From Chelydra serpentina (taxonomy: Eukaryota; Chordata; Testudines; Chelydridae): a stretch of DNA of 64,000 bases. The stretch is from NCBI GenBank assembly GCA_037349315.1, contig JBAIAC010000014.1:26575001-26639000 (forward strand). The letters are read 5' to 3'. The position numbers and the translations under genes were made by a program. Below are positions 12,901 to 22,548 of the stretch, in pieces. The notes below the pieces were generated by a model. That model saw nothing but the letters and a program-made list of their open reading frames with translations, was not told the DNA's origin and did not search any database. Within the stretch, counting starts at the first letter, position 1. The number at the start of each line of letters is the position of its first letter.

Positions 12901-14938
12901 GCACTACCACCACTATAATGTAAATTGATTAGTCACTCTGACCTGTTTCTAGTCAGTTTCACTTTCAGGTTCTCAGGCACAGTTGAGCATCACTGGGTTA
13001 TAGTGCTGCAAGACTTAAATTTAACTGGAAATGTGTATTCTTAAACATAACTAGGCAAACCTAGTTTTGGATTCTTATAGACCAGCAGTCCTCAACCCGT
13101 GGCTCACATTCGACCCAATTAGCACACAGCTGCGGCCCAGCTCAGCTGTGTGCAAAAGGTCACAGGCCGGTTTGCCAGCTGCCTCCTAGCCATGGCATGG
13201 CAGGCTCGGGGTCTGGGCTGCGGGCTCTGGGCTGCCGCCCACCCCGCACAGCACCAAGGTCAGGGTCCAGGCTGCGGGCTGCTGTCCAGTCCCGCATAGC
13301 GACAGGGTTGGGCTGTGGGCTCCCTGCCCAGCTCTGCAGAGAAGCAGGGTTGGGCTGTAGGGTTCCGGCTGCCCCCCCATGACTCCATGCAGTGGCAGGG
13401 TCAGGCTCCTGACTGCTCCTCCCCACCTCAGGTCCCACACAGCAGCAGGGTCAGGATCTGGGGTTCTAGCTGCCTCCTAGTCCTGCGTAGCAGCAGGGCC
13501 TGGGATCCCCGCCCTGTACTCTGTTCCTGGCCCCACTCTGTGGAGGGGTCTCTGGGTGGAGCGCACTGGTTATAAGGGGTTTGGGGGAGGGCTAGGTGGG
13601 GGGCACTGTGGTTCTCAACCTGCGGCCCAGATAATACTTTATGGGCTCCATATGCGTCCCACAATAATAAACAGGTTGAGAACCACTGTTATAGACAATT
13701 GTATCTGGAGGTTAGGGCTGTCAACTGTGTAAAATTAATAGATTTTAAGGTTAAAAGAGTCCCTTATGTTACAGAGGAGGTCAAACCTGATGATCTAAGC
13801 CATAGAATTTCATGGTTACCCCTGTGTTGAGGCCAATAACTTGTGTTTAACTAAATTTTATCTTCTAGAAAGGCATTAGTCTTAATCTGAACCCATCCAC
13901 CACTTTCCCATGGTAATTTATTTCAATAGGTGATCACCTTCACTGTGAATATGTCCTACTTTTACTTTGAGACACTGATTCTTGTTATACCTTTCACAAC
14001 TAAACGGAAGAGCCCTGTAGAGTTCCAGGTACTAATACATCAAACCATGATGCCTCACAATCTTCTCTTTGATAAGAGAACAGACTGAGCCTTAAGTTTC
14101 TAACTGCAAGACTTTGTCTACAGGAGGAGGGTCTTGCCAGGATAGTCACACTGGCAAAACCCACCAGTGTGGAGGCATTCATATCTGTACATAAATGTCC
14201 ATAGTGATGCAGCTTAAGTTTAAGAGAATAAAGTACAATGACTTCCCCATTACGGCTTTTATAAGTGTCACAACTTTAGTTACTTCTGTTATGTTTTCTC
14301 ATGGATATTTAAAAAAGGCAGATACCACCTCATCTGAATTAGCAACAACATTCAGTTGGTTACTTTTTATTCCCGAAGAGCCAAAATAAAGGAGGGGGAC
14401 AGCTGGTCCCCTGCACCGTTCACAGACCCCGCTTAAGGAATAATTGGAGGGAGGGAGGGTCCATCCTTTACAGATGCGCAAAGGCAAGGAAGGAGATGAG
14501 GCTGCACGGCTGTCACAGGGTCTAGCACGATCCCTGATGCAGGAGAAGGAAGCCCCCCGCTTGCCTCTCGTGTCCCAGGTGGACTTTGCAGGGCTAACAG
14601 TCACGGAACGGCTCCCCGCAGCGCCGGACTCGCCAGCCCCCAGGGCGGCCCGAGTAACACTCGGGCAGAGGCTGCCCTGGGGCTCCGCGGAGAGCGAAGC
14701 AGACGCAGCCCGTAGGAGAATCAGCGCCGGACGGGGGGCGGGGAGGGGGCAGGTACCGCCGGGCAGCCCGGGAGGGAAATAGCGGGGGCGACTCCAGGGT
14801 CACTCACGCGGAATGGGCGCTGCGCAGGGACTCGATCTGCCGCTGCTTCTGCTGCTGGAGGCTGGTGAGGGCGGGGAGCGGGGCCGCGGGGGACGAGGAG
14901 GAGCCGCCGCCCTTGGACAGGGGGAACAACCAGCTCAT
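881..14938 (-). CDS. VPS37A: VPS37A, ESCRT-I subunit (exons 1-9, 3' end outside window)
   Basis: Encodes the VPS37A subunit of ESCRT-I, which with TSG101, VPS28 and MVB12/UBAP1 sorts ubiquitinated cargo at endosomes and helps phagophore closure. The coding sequence is join(14938-14808, 11815-11741, 10524-10410, 4304-4204, 3099-2892, 2680-2610, 1299-1172, 1088-1030, 949-881) on the minus strand, 957 nt or 319 codons, with phase kept across all junctions and GT/AG at every intron. The protein starts MSWLFPLSKGG. A UEV-like N-terminal domain spans about residues 20-145 (PPQFPQEKPVISVFPPIRHH is visible). A proline-rich linker runs to about 210, and the helical Mod(r) region starts near 230 (LTDMNEQ, then KSIEELAKKN). 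Human VPS37A has 397 residues, so about 78 are missing beyond position 1. It is head to head with CNOT7, the same arrangement as on human chromosome 8p22. Confidence 0.96.
1030..1088 (-). CDS. VPS37A: VPS37A coding exon 8
   Basis: 59 nt, acceptor AG at 1090-1089, donor GTAAGT at 1029-1024. It encodes KKNLLLEPSLEAKRQTVLDK in the coiled coil. It begins with seven A residues across the phase-1 junction. Confidence 0.93.
1172..1299 (-). CDS. VPS37A: VPS37A coding exon 7
   Basis: 128 nt, acceptor AG at 1301-1300, donor GTAAGA at 1171-1166. It encodes LTDMNEQEDILLEQFVNLPQ and DKDDLVKSIEELA, the first helices of the Mod(r)/coiled-coil domain that packs against the other ESCRT-I subunits. Confidence 0.95.
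2610..2680 (-). CDS. VPS37A: VPS37A coding exon 6
   Basis: 71 nt, acceptor AG at 2682-2681, donor GTAAGA at 2609-2604. It encodes QNGFSYKMPDVPDAFPELSE, leading into the Mod(r) region. Confidence 0.94.
2892..3099 (-). CDS. VPS37A: VPS37A coding exon 5
   Basis: 208 nt, acceptor AG at 3101-3100, donor GTTTGT at 2891-2886. It encodes the proline-rich linker (FPFLPPYPPQE, then PAAPSYGLITNLPLPVPTTE). A second possible acceptor 9 nt inside the exon (CAG at 3091-3093) would remove three codons. Confidence 0.92.
4204..4304 (-). CDS. VPS37A: VPS37A coding exon 4
   Basis: 101 nt, acceptor AG at 4306-4305, donor GTAAGT at 4203-4198. It encodes FTMHSDLGKIIQSLLDEFWK and ends in a split tyrosine codon. 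It lies about 90 bp downstream, in transcription order, of the large LTR/Harbinger insertion in intron 3. Confidence 0.94.
5255..7000 (+). pseudogene. Myb/SANT-like DNA-binding protein of the Harbinger element (frameshifted)
   Basis: The start at 5255 follows GTAACC and opens a domain of about 85 residues (W11 through TTCRFYQELDAIL) of the trihelix/Myb_DNA-bind_4 type that partners Harbinger transposases in DNA binding and nuclear import. After VDAGGGGG the frame stops at 5609-5611, while the adjoining frame continues with an acidic stretch (EEEEDEEEG), so one indel lies near 5585-5605. A likely intron runs from the donor GTAAGC at 5776 to the acceptor CAG at 6426. Exon 2 encodes LSPAERLQRLMKRPRRTKED and a charged helix to about 6735, where a run of nine or more C residues coincides with a second frame change. 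The proline- and histidine-rich tail continues to a stop ending near 7000. An AATAAA lies at 7087. Homopolymer sequencing errors could explain either break. Confidence 0.8.
7087..7124. terminator. Facing poly(A) signals of the two Harbinger genes
   Basis: AATAAA on the plus strand at 7087-7092 and AATAAA on the minus strand at 7124-7119 lie about 27 bp apart, between the converging Myb-like and transposase genes. Confidence 0.7.
7269..8516 (-). CDS. Harbinger (HARBI1-like) DDE transposase, intact ORF
   Basis: This 415-codon uninterrupted ORF would cut and join the element's ends with a DDE nuclease of the DDE_Tnp_4 type. The catalytic residues are visible: D199 in GGAIDGTHIPI, D287 in ILGDPAYPLMPW and E323 in VECAFGRLKGRW. 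Upstream, residues 141-165 (RSVANQFGVGKSTV) form a helix-turn-helix, and an acidic patch SEESDDDDE sits at 31-39. HARBI1-like proteins are usually about 350 residues; the surplus here is the N-terminal extension. The start is the first ATG of the frame and no in-frame competitor is evident upstream. It converges on the Myb-like gene, with a minus-strand poly(A) signal at 7124-7119. Intactness suggests a recent insertion or a source of active protein, which is inference. Confidence 0.9.
   Translation of the reverse strand: MDPDLVSKILTSLASTSRLAVELFLKIHSDSEESDDDDEIVTQNAYDTNLLVAFTDMLCTVERRFWARETSTEWWDHIVMQVWDDEQWVQNFRMRKATFMGLCEELAPALRRKDTRLRAALTVEKRVAIAIWKLATPDCYRSVANQFGVGKSTVGIVLMQVCKAINRILLRRTVTPGNVQDIVAGFEQMGFPNCGGAIDGTHIPILAPPHLASEYINWKGYFSMVLQALVDHRGRFIDINAGWPGKVHDARIFRNTALFRKMQSGTFFPDRKITVGEIEMPTVILGDPAYPLMPWLMKPYTGSLDTSKERLNYRLSRCRMTVECAFGRLKGRWRSLYGKLDLAEHSIPAVISACCTLHNICEGKGEMFTQAWTSEVQHLEAEFAQPESRAITGAQRGAARIRDALREKFEADNHQ
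10410..10524 (-). CDS. VPS37A: VPS37A coding exon 3
   Basis: 115 nt, acceptor AG at 10526-10525, donor GTATGT at 10409-10404. It encodes the most conserved part of the UEV-like domain (LLPPQFPQEKPVISVFPPIR, then HHLMDKQGVYV). Confidence 0.95.
10970..11231. mobile_element. Foldback (palindromic) DNA element
   Basis: The ends GGGCTT/AAGCCC and long imperfect inverted arms pair across the element. GCAAGCCAGGGTGTGAATCT near 11001 is the reverse complement of a stretch near 11190, and CACTAAAAGTT near 11048 pairs with AACTTTTAGTGC near 11117. It looks like a non-autonomous DNA transposon in VPS37A intron 2. I found no clear target duplication and no coding capacity. Confidence 0.6.
11741..11815 (-). 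CDS. VPS37A: VPS37A coding exon 2
   Basis: 75 nt with acceptor AG at 11817-11816 and donor GTGAGT at 11740-11735. It encodes AEIQKDVEYRLPFTINNLTI, the first strands of the UEV-like domain. Confidence 0.94.
12199..12494. mobile_element. MITE with AGGG..CCCT ends, CpG-rich
   Basis: About 296 bp bounded by AGGGCTTATCTACAC and the inverted form of GTGTAGACACATACCCT. The interior is rich in GTCGACA and TTTGTCGGC motifs and in CpG, in contrast to the AT-rich intron around it. It is non-coding. The superfamily is uncertain; the TCTACAC terminal motif is shared with other elements in this window. Confidence 0.65.
13083..13688. mobile_element. hAT non-autonomous element with perfect 8-bp target duplication
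   Basis: The ends CAGCAGTCCTCAACCC and, on the other strand, CAGTGGTTCTCAACC are terminal repeats of the hAT type. The 8-bp direct repeat TTATAGAC flanks it exactly at 13075-13082 and 13689-13696. The 606-bp interior is GC-rich with imperfect repeats of a GGGCTGYGGGCTC type and has no transposase. Confidence 0.88.
13740..14110 (-). mobile_element. Old CR1 LINE 3' fragment
   Basis: Diverged sequence resembling the non-coding 3' region of CR1 in minus orientation, including GAGGTCAAACCTGATGATCT near 13775 and TAATTTATTTCAATAGGTGA near 13914. It has no open frame. This is a family assignment by recognition only. Confidence 0.45.
14808..14938 (-). CDS. VPS37A: VPS37A coding exon 1
   Basis: This exon carries the start codon (14938-14936) and 43 codons plus 2 nt, ending in the donor GTGAGT at 14807-14802. 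It encodes a serine/alanine-rich N-terminus followed by LTSLQQQKQRQIESLR, which is conserved in VPS37A. The ATG was chosen because the conserved MSWLFPL begins there; an in-frame upstream opening to 15160 is GC-rich promoter sequence. Confidence 0.95.
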
Positions 14939-15299
14939 TCTCCCCGCGGCGCCCGGGCCTCCCGCCGCCCCGAAGGGGAGAACGCAGCTCTGCCCGGCCG
15001 CTGGCGGTGCCGCTTTCGGTGCGCTCAGCCCCGGGCTCCGCTCGGAAACAGGAAGTAAGGAGCGCGAGCCACTGTCCTCCCAGACATCAACACACGCCCC
15101 CCGTGACACGCCGCGCGTCATCACCGCTCGGCGGACGCATCTATTGGGACGCGACGGCACCGCCTCCCAGAGGCGCTTGACGTGCCCCGGAACGCGGAGC
15201 GCGATTGGAGCCGAGAGCGCCCTCCCGGGGTCAGGGGTCAGAATGGAAAGGTCAGGGCGCGGCGCCCGGAGATGATGTAATGGCTTTGTGCGGTGGGGG

Positions 15300-15423
15300 C
15301 GGCAGGTTCTGCGCTTCTCGGTGCGACTCGCTATTCTGGGGCCGCCTCCGCCGCCACCGGGTCCCAGCCAGACCCACCCCCGGCCCGGCCCGGCTCGGCC
15401 CAGCCCGTGTGAGCCCGGAGTAG
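15300..15423 (+). other. CNOT7: CNOT7 noncoding exon 1 (5' boundary approximate)
   Basis: GC-rich sequence ends at GGAGTAG followed by the donor GTGAGA at 15424. The coding exon begins about 2 kb downstream behind a good acceptor, so this is the likely 5' UTR exon. The left boundary is a guess. Confidence 0.6.
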
Positions 15424-16095
15424 GTGAGAGCGGGAGGGGCCTGGCTTCCGGGCGTGGTGGGCTGTGGGCACTCGGGCGGGAGGTCTCTAGGCGGCGGAGC
15501 CGGGGTGAGGGGCGCGGCCCGGGGGCTGCCCCGCTGCCCCTGGGGCGCGCGCCGCTCTCCGTGTTCAGTTCTCTGCTCGCGGCCTGGGTCCCGCGGCACC
15601 GGGCGTTGCAGCCCCGACCCCCGCCGTGCGCCCGGGCTCCGTATGGGCTGAAGGTAGCTGGGCAGGCTGAGGGCGCGTCGCGGATGGGGGTCGCGGCGGT
15701 GCCTGTTATGGCATCTGCCCCAGGTAGCGAGCCGCTCCCAGCGCGGACCCTTCCGGAGTTGGAGTCTGTGTCTCCGTAGAACGGTGCATATATATAATTT
15801 ACTCCACCAGGGTCTGGTGTCTTGCGGTGAAGCCATGCCGTGGTCTGGTGGTACTGGCGGATGTCTGGCGCTTCCCTCCCTCACTGCATTTCCCTCTGTT
15901 GGCATGTGGTCCGAAAGGCGCTCCCGCACAGGCTCTCCGAGGAGACTTCTTGCAGCCTGGAGGCATTTCGTTGCAGCGCAGAGCATTCTTATCTGAGATG
16001 CCAGCAGCCTGCCTGGCTCTGTGCAAATTGGCCACACCAAATAAATTAACAAAACTAAAAGGTTCTGTCTATTTTTAAGAAGGATGTCACTTTTT

Positions 16096-17125
16096 AGAAT
16101 CATAGGGCTGAAAGGTCTCTCTCTCGCGATCTAGTCCAGCCCCCAACACTGAGGCAGCATCAAGTAAGCTAGACCATCCCTGACAGGCATTTGTCCAAAC
16201 TGTTCTTAAAAACCTCCAATGATGAGGCTTATGCAACCTCCCTTGGAAGCCTGGTCCACAGTTCAACTACCATTCTAGTTGGAAAGCATTTCCTAATAGC
16301 TAACCTACACCTTTCTTGCTGCAGATTAAGCCCATTACCCTTTGTTCTACCATCAGTAGACGTTGGCCTGTTTATAACAGCCCTTAACATATTTGAAGAC
16401 TGTTATCAGGTACTCCCTCACTCTTCTTTTCTCAAGATTAAACGGGTCCAGGTTTTTTTAACCTTTCCTCGTGGGTCAGGTTTTCTAACTCTTTTATCAC
16501 ATTACTTGCTCTTCTCTGGACTCTATTCTACTTGTCCACATCTTTCCTAAAGTGTGGCTATCAGAATTGTACACAGGACTCCAGCTGAGCCCTCACCAGC
16601 ACCAAGTAGAGTGGGACATTAGCTCCCATTTTTTACGTACAGTGCACCTGTTAATACACCCCAGAATGATGCTAGCTTTTTTAGCAACTGGGTCTCATTG
16701 TTGACTCGTATTCAGTTTGTGATCCACTACTCTCCCAGATTCTTTTCAAATACATTTGTTAGTCTCTAAGGTGCCACAAGGACTCCTTGTTGTTTTTGCT
16801 GATACAGACTAACACGGCTACCACTCTGAAATCTGCCTAGCCAGTTATTCCCTATTTTGTATTTGTGCATTTGATTTTTCCTTCATAAGTGAAGTACCAT
16901 GTACTTATCTTTACTGAATTTCATTTTGAGTTCAGATCAGTTCTCTATTTTTTCACGGTTGTTTTGGATTTTAATCCTGTCCTCCAAAGTGCTTGCGACC
17001 CCTCCCAACGTGGTATCATCTGCAAATTTTATAAGCCTACTCTCCACTCCTTTATCCAAATCACTAATGTATCTATTGAATAGTACCATATTCATAAGCT
17101 TCCAGTGACTAACTTTTACTTTCAT
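16096..17125 (-). mobile_element. CR1 LINE fragment with a younger repeat inside it
   Basis: The 3' end of a CR1 begins at 16096 (AGAATCATAGGGCTGAAAGG). Minus-strand coding remnants extend to 17125, including reverse-transcriptase motif C as FADDT in the 17125-16937 frame. A short unrelated repeat (16748-16832, ending ACACGGCTACCACTCTGAAA) interrupts it. It lies in CNOT7 intron 1. Confidence 0.8.
16748..16832 (+). repeat. Short interspersed repeat tail inside CR1
   Basis: It begins near TTTGTTAGTCTCTAAGGTGC and ends ACACGGCTACCACTC. I recognise this motif as a frequent interspersed tail in reptile genomes, but not its family. A related-looking segment lies at 17720-17865. Confidence 0.5.
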
Positions 17126-17180
17126 TTAAATTTCAGGAAAACTGTTAGATCTTGCTCTGAAGTTTAAGGAAACATTAAGG

Positions 17181-17392
17181 AGGGGGGGAGGGATAGCTCA
17201 GTGATTTGAGCATTGGCCTGCTAAACCCAGGATTGTGAGTTCAGTCCTTGAGGGGGCCATTTAGGGATCTGGGGCAAAAATCTGTCAGGGGACAGTACTT
17301 GGTCCTGCTAGTGAAGGCAGGGGACTGGACTTGATGACCTTTCAAGGTCATTCCAGTTCTAGGAGATTGGCATATCTCCATTTATTATTTGT
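17181..17392 (+). repeat. tRNA-derived SINE (Cry I-type)
   Basis: A tRNA-like head carries an A box (TAGCTCAGTGATTTGAG) and a B box (GTGAGTTCAGTCC). It is followed by a body containing GGACTGGACTTGATGACC and a CR1-like tail, as in turtle SINEs mobilised by CR1. It lies in CNOT7 intron 1, sense orientation. It is not a functional tRNA gene. Confidence 0.85.
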
Positions 17393-17448
17393 TTTATTAT
17401 TATAAATCATTGGGAATCAAAATTTGTATTTATGTTCTTGTCTTTTAG

Positions 17449-17658
17449 GTAAACATCTAAAATCTATTTTATGAAACTGACCCTCAATCAAGTATAACTC
17501 TTTGATGCCTGGTATCTAAATCCCCCCCCCCTCCCCCCACTATGCCAGCAGCTACAGTAGATCATAGCCAAAGAATTTGTGAAGTTTGGGCTTGTAACCT
17601 GGATGAAGAAATGAAGAAAATTCGTCAAGTTATACGGAAGTATAATTATGTTGCCATG
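17449..17658 (+). CDS. CNOT7: CNOT7 exon 2 (5' UTR 17449-17541, first coding segment)
   Basis: The acceptor TCTTTTAG ends at 17448. The ATG at 17542 opens [20 protein letters not shown], identical to the known CNOT7 start, 39 codons to the donor GTATGT at 17659. A C-rich stretch lies just before the ATG. Confidence 0.95.
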
Positions 17659-20600
17659 GTATGTCTGTGACAGATCCCTATTTAGTGTACTACGTGGTCT
17701 TGTCATGTTTTCTCAGTGGGTGAGGTAATATCTTATAGAGACACACAGCTGAGTAAGCTCGAAAGCTTGTGTCTTTCACCAATAGAAGTTGGTCCAATAA
17801 AGGATATTACCTCACCTACCTTGTCTCTCTAATATTCTGGGACCAACATGGTTACAACAAGACTGTATACAAGTTTTCTCAGTGACAAGAAATTAGTCTT
17901 TTTAAATGGCTGGATCCAGAATCCACTGAAAACAGTGGAAAGTCTGAATCATCACTGCAGGTAGTCTATTGTGGTGATAGTAATGTTCATCCCCCTTTTT
18001 TTGGTAAAGAATACAGCCATATACCATATTTTCAGTGAGAGTTATAAAGTTAAGTGTTTGGAAAAATGCTGTTCAAATAGTTATATTTGGAGTGGGTGGG
18101 CTGCAGATAAGTTGTTTCTCTTTTGTTGAAGCTGTAAACTTATTTTTTACAGGACACAGAGTTTCCAGGTGTAGTTGCAAGGCCTATTGGAGAATTCAGA
18201 AGCAATGCAGACTATCAGTACCAACTGCTACGCTGTAATGTAGACTTGCTAAAGATAATTCAGCTAGGACTGACATTTATGAATGAGCAAGGAGAATATC
18301 CTCCAGGAACTTCAACTTGGCAATTTAATTTTAAATTTAATTTAACGTAAGTGGCGATAAAATCTTATTACTTTTTTGTTGTTGTTGTTTTGTTTTTACA
18401 CCCAAGCATGTTATAATTATTACTTGTACAGTATTTATTTAAAATCTCAAAGGACTGATGTTAATACATTTTTAGTAAGTATGGTTCTTTCTACTTGGAG
18501 TATAAGACACTTTAGATCAGGGCTTTGGAGTGGAGCCTGGAGCACGGAGCAGCTCCAGAGCAGTGGAGCTGCAGGTTTTTGGCTGGAGCAGAGCCAGAGC
18601 ACAGCTCCAAAGCCCTGCTTTGGATACAAGAAAAGGCCATTCAGGCAAATGGACTTCTGCTTTCTTGGTTTATTAGTCCCACATTTCTGTATTTTACTTT
18701 ATATATTCTGCTTTTTCATCTGTGTAACTTAAGGGTCAGTCATGTGAGATGCTGAGCTGGGAGTTGAAGGCACTCAGCATCCTTGAAGATATATCCTGTA
18801 ATTCTTTCATATGCATTTTTAGCCTTTAACTAAAGTAGTTCTGCCTAAATTCTTTGCTTCTAGATTGTCTAATTTCTGATGGTGCTAATAATGTGAAATA
18901 TACCGTAAAAGGAATCTTTCTTAGTATGTAGCATGATATAATTGCAAAAGCATTAAGTTGAGAGAAACCAGACAAGGATTTTTTTTAAATTTTTTTTTTG
19001 AAGAGTGTTGGGGGAGAAAACTTCATTTTTGTTGCCAACAGTAGTTGTGCAGGGTGCAGAACAAGATCTCGAACTTTCAGCCCAAACTTGGTTAGTCAAA
19101 AGAAAACAAGTAAGCTTTTGATAGTTCAGAAGGAATTTCTGGATTTTATTAATAAAATTAAATCCTGAATATTACATTCACTTGCTGCTCATTAAAATTA
19201 GATTTTTTTTTTACACGCATTTGTGTAAGTAATGGATTTAAAACAAAACAAAACCAAAAATCCTAACTGAACTGAAAATGTAGGACACCAAAGTCTTCTA
19301 TCTACACAAGTACAGCATAAGTAATGACAGCTAATGTTCATAAAGTCTGACTTGGAGCAGCCCATTCTTATATAGTGTCATTCATTCGTAATATATCAAA
19401 ACAATTTACAGAGTGAAATAATAATTAGAGAAATAACAGAAGAGGAATGAGAAATTAAGGGAAAATTGGTGGAGATTCCAAACTTGACATCAGCAGTTGC
19501 TAGAATGTTGACTATTACATGAGCACGTCGTTGAAGGACAAGCTAGTGAAAGAACAAAACTATACTCATGTTTGTTTAGAAACCAAAATGTGGTTGGCTA
19601 CCTGAATAGGGAACCCAGCTGGCTTCATTGGGCCCCAGAAGTTAATAACTAAAAGAATGTTGTTGGTTGGTTTTAGTTACAGTAAAGGATTTGCCTCTCT
19701 CCCAGTCTTCTGTGCTGGTAGTCTTTGTTTGGTGGACTTGTGCAGCAGTGGATATTAAATATATAAAGATCTGTATGGGTCTCATTTACCACAATTATGG
19801 GTGTTTGTATAGCACCTACCTAAATGTAGAAGGTTGTTGTTGTTTTTTTATGGGTACACTCTGACATACATAGTATTGGCAATAGTATTCCCTTTTCTTA
19901 CTATGCGTCATTAGTGAATATATGTGCAGCAAACTAGAAGTTGTTTAGGTTTTTTAATCTCATTATTACACTGATCAATAGGAGGAGAGAAAAAAGTCAA
20001 GATTTATAACTTCAGACCGGGGGGGAAGGAATTTTCCCTCAGTAATCGTCCCTCCCTAGCCCTTCCAGTTTCTCAAAATCAATATGCTCCGCTTGTCTGT
20101 CTTGCTTGGTTTGTGTCTAATAATAGGATCACTGAAATTTTGCAAGGGAAAATAATTTCCTAAATATTTAGGAAATTAATCTCAATTTGTAACTTCTTTG
20201 ATTAAAGTGTTGGAATGAATAATATATCTTGGTTGAAATCCATTCTTACTATGTTAGTAGGGCGCAACCACATTCACAGTCCATTTTGGTCAATTTCACG
20301 GTCATAGGATTTAAAAAATCGTAAATTTCATGATTTCAGCTATTTAAATCTGAAATTTCAGGGTGTTGTAATTGTAGGGGTCTTGACCCATAAAGGTGTT
20401 GTAGGGGGTTGCAAGGTTATTGTGGGGGGGGGTGGGGGTTGCGGTACTGCTACCCCCCACCCTACCCTTACTTCTGCACTGCCTTCAGATCTGGGTGGCT
20501 GGAGAGCAGGGGCTGTTAGCCAGCCACCCAGCTCTGAAGGCAGCGCCCCTCCAGAAGCAGCGCAGACGTAAGGTGACCAAACCATACCATGCCAGATGCA

Positions 20601-22517
20601 GGCACTGCCTTCAGAGCTCGGCAGCTGGAGAGCGGTGGCTGCTGGAGGGGCACTGCCTTCAGAGCTGGGTGCCTGGCTAACAGCCGCTGCTCTCCAGCTG
20701 CCCAGATCTGAAGGCAGTGCAGAAGTAAGGGTGACAACACTGTGGATCCCCCTTCCCTCAAATAACCTGTGACCCCCCTGCAGCTCCCTTTTTGGTCAGG
20801 ACCCCCAATTTGAAAAACACTGGTCTCCCCTGTGAAATCTGTATAGTATAGGGTAAAGCACACAAAAGATCAGATTTCATGTGGGGAGACTAGATTTCAC
20901 TGTCAATGATGTGTTTTTCCTGGCTGTGAATTTGGTAGGGCCCTAGACATTAGGGAGAGTAGTTTGGTTAGGTGAAGGAAGAGTTTGTAATCTTGTCTGA
21001 ACAACCAGTCTTCTCCCAAATATCTATGATTAATATAAGAAAATAGTCCTATGTTGATTCCTAGAGAGTTTGGTTCCATTTCTTTGCTGTTTTCTTTAAA
21101 CATTCCTGAGTTTTATCTTATAATGGGATTGAGGATAATGTTAAAACTGCTTAGTCAATTCTGTGTAAAAGCATTGATTGTTTTATAATCACCAATTTTA
21201 GTGCATGGTTTTCAGATATATACATATTTAACTGTGAACAGTTATATCATGGTGTCTAAATGGTTAAACTGCCTATTGAAACAATGGGCAAAATGTTCCA
21301 AGTATACACAGCATTCTGTGCTGGATTTTACTTATAAACTTGATATTGAGGCTGTCTCTTTGTGTGGATCTGAATGTTGTGTGGATCTGAATGTTGTTTT
21401 ACTTATGTCTCTCATCCTAGGGAGGATATGTATGCCCAGGACTCCATAGAACTATTAACAACATCTGGTATCCAGTTTAAAAAGCATGAGGAAGAAGGAA
21501 TTGAGACTCAATATTTCGCAGAACTTCTTATGACATCGGGAGTAGTGCTGTGTGAAGGAGTCAAATGGCTTTCCTTTCATAGGTAAATACTGCACATAAA
21601 ATAATATTTGAGTTGGCCATTTCTCAATGCTATTCTGATGCCAGTCTTAAAAATGATTGGCCTATGCATTTTAAATTGTACATCTAATGCTGAATTAGTT
21701 CAGGGTATAGTGAGATAATTTAAAAAGCTGTGTTAATGTTACTCTTAGGGTCTGTGCTCCCAACTTCATAATCGTTCTTTTAGAAACTAATGACCTGTGT
21801 CTTGTAACAAGATGCAAAACCATTGGTTTTCAGGAGCAGCCTTATAGAAAGGGAGCACTGTATCTTTCTATTTGTTTTATTTGACAGTTTCCCAGGTCAA
21901 GGGAGAAAGCAGATACATAACTCTTCTTGCGTACTCTAGTCAAGTAATTGGAAAACCAAAAATAGTTGATTAACATTGGGGGGCCGGGGGAGACATGGAC
22001 ACCTCAGTACAGCCCTGAAGACTTTAATAATGCTGGTAGGGAAAACATGAACATGTCATATTAAATGCACAAAAACCAAAACTTTCAGATGACTTAGAAA
22101 AATGTATCTTGTTCTTATGTGGGTCACTCTCAACTACTTACATGCTTTCTTTTTAAAGTAGAAGCCGTTATGTTCTTGGCTGAGAGCATGTGGCCTCTCA
22201 AAGAACTAAATCCTTATGAATTATTATTTTGGACATATGTTATTTAGGATGACTGTCATTAACTCAGTTGCAATCAGCCTTTTGGGGAAGTTTTTACCTG
22301 ACCTAAAGAAGTGAAAAGACTGAGGATTGTATGCCCAGGAAAAGTGATGTTTTAAGAGTGCTCCTCCCATTTTACTATGCTTAGCATTATGAAAGTTTAC
22401 ATGAAACACTTCTTTCTGCATACATGCTTTGGGCTCTCTTGTGGAAGAAAGTTCTTACTACTTGTTGTGCTTAGCATATTGAAGATTTGTTATTTCTCAA
22501 CGAGATGGAAGGGGTGT

Positions 22518-22548
<31 letters not shown>

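Larger units (their letters stand above)
14600..15650. promoter_or_regulatory. CpG-island bidirectional promoter of VPS37A and CNOT7
   Basis: A GC- and CpG-dense block separates the VPS37A start codon (14938, minus) from the CNOT7 first-exon donor (15424, plus). Two ATTGG motifs (inverted CCAAT boxes) lie at 15143-15147 and 15204-15208, 61 bp apart, typical of NF-Y-driven divergent promoters. An ETS-like ACAGGAAGT lies near 15048-15056. Two GGGTCA half-sites in DR1 spacing lie at 15228-15240, with AGGTCA at 15249-15254. No TATA box is evident in the divergent interval. Transcription starts cannot be placed from sequence alone. Confidence 0.8.

Noticed and set aside
15252..16103. 283-codon minus-strand open frame across the CpG island
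   Set aside because: It overlaps the CNOT7 first exon and promoter, is arginine/proline-rich as expected of GC-rich DNA, and shows no recognisable domain.
17190..17265. Possible tRNA gene
   Set aside because: A and B boxes are present, but it is the head of a SINE with a CR1-like tail, and a second antisense copy lies at 49116-49322.
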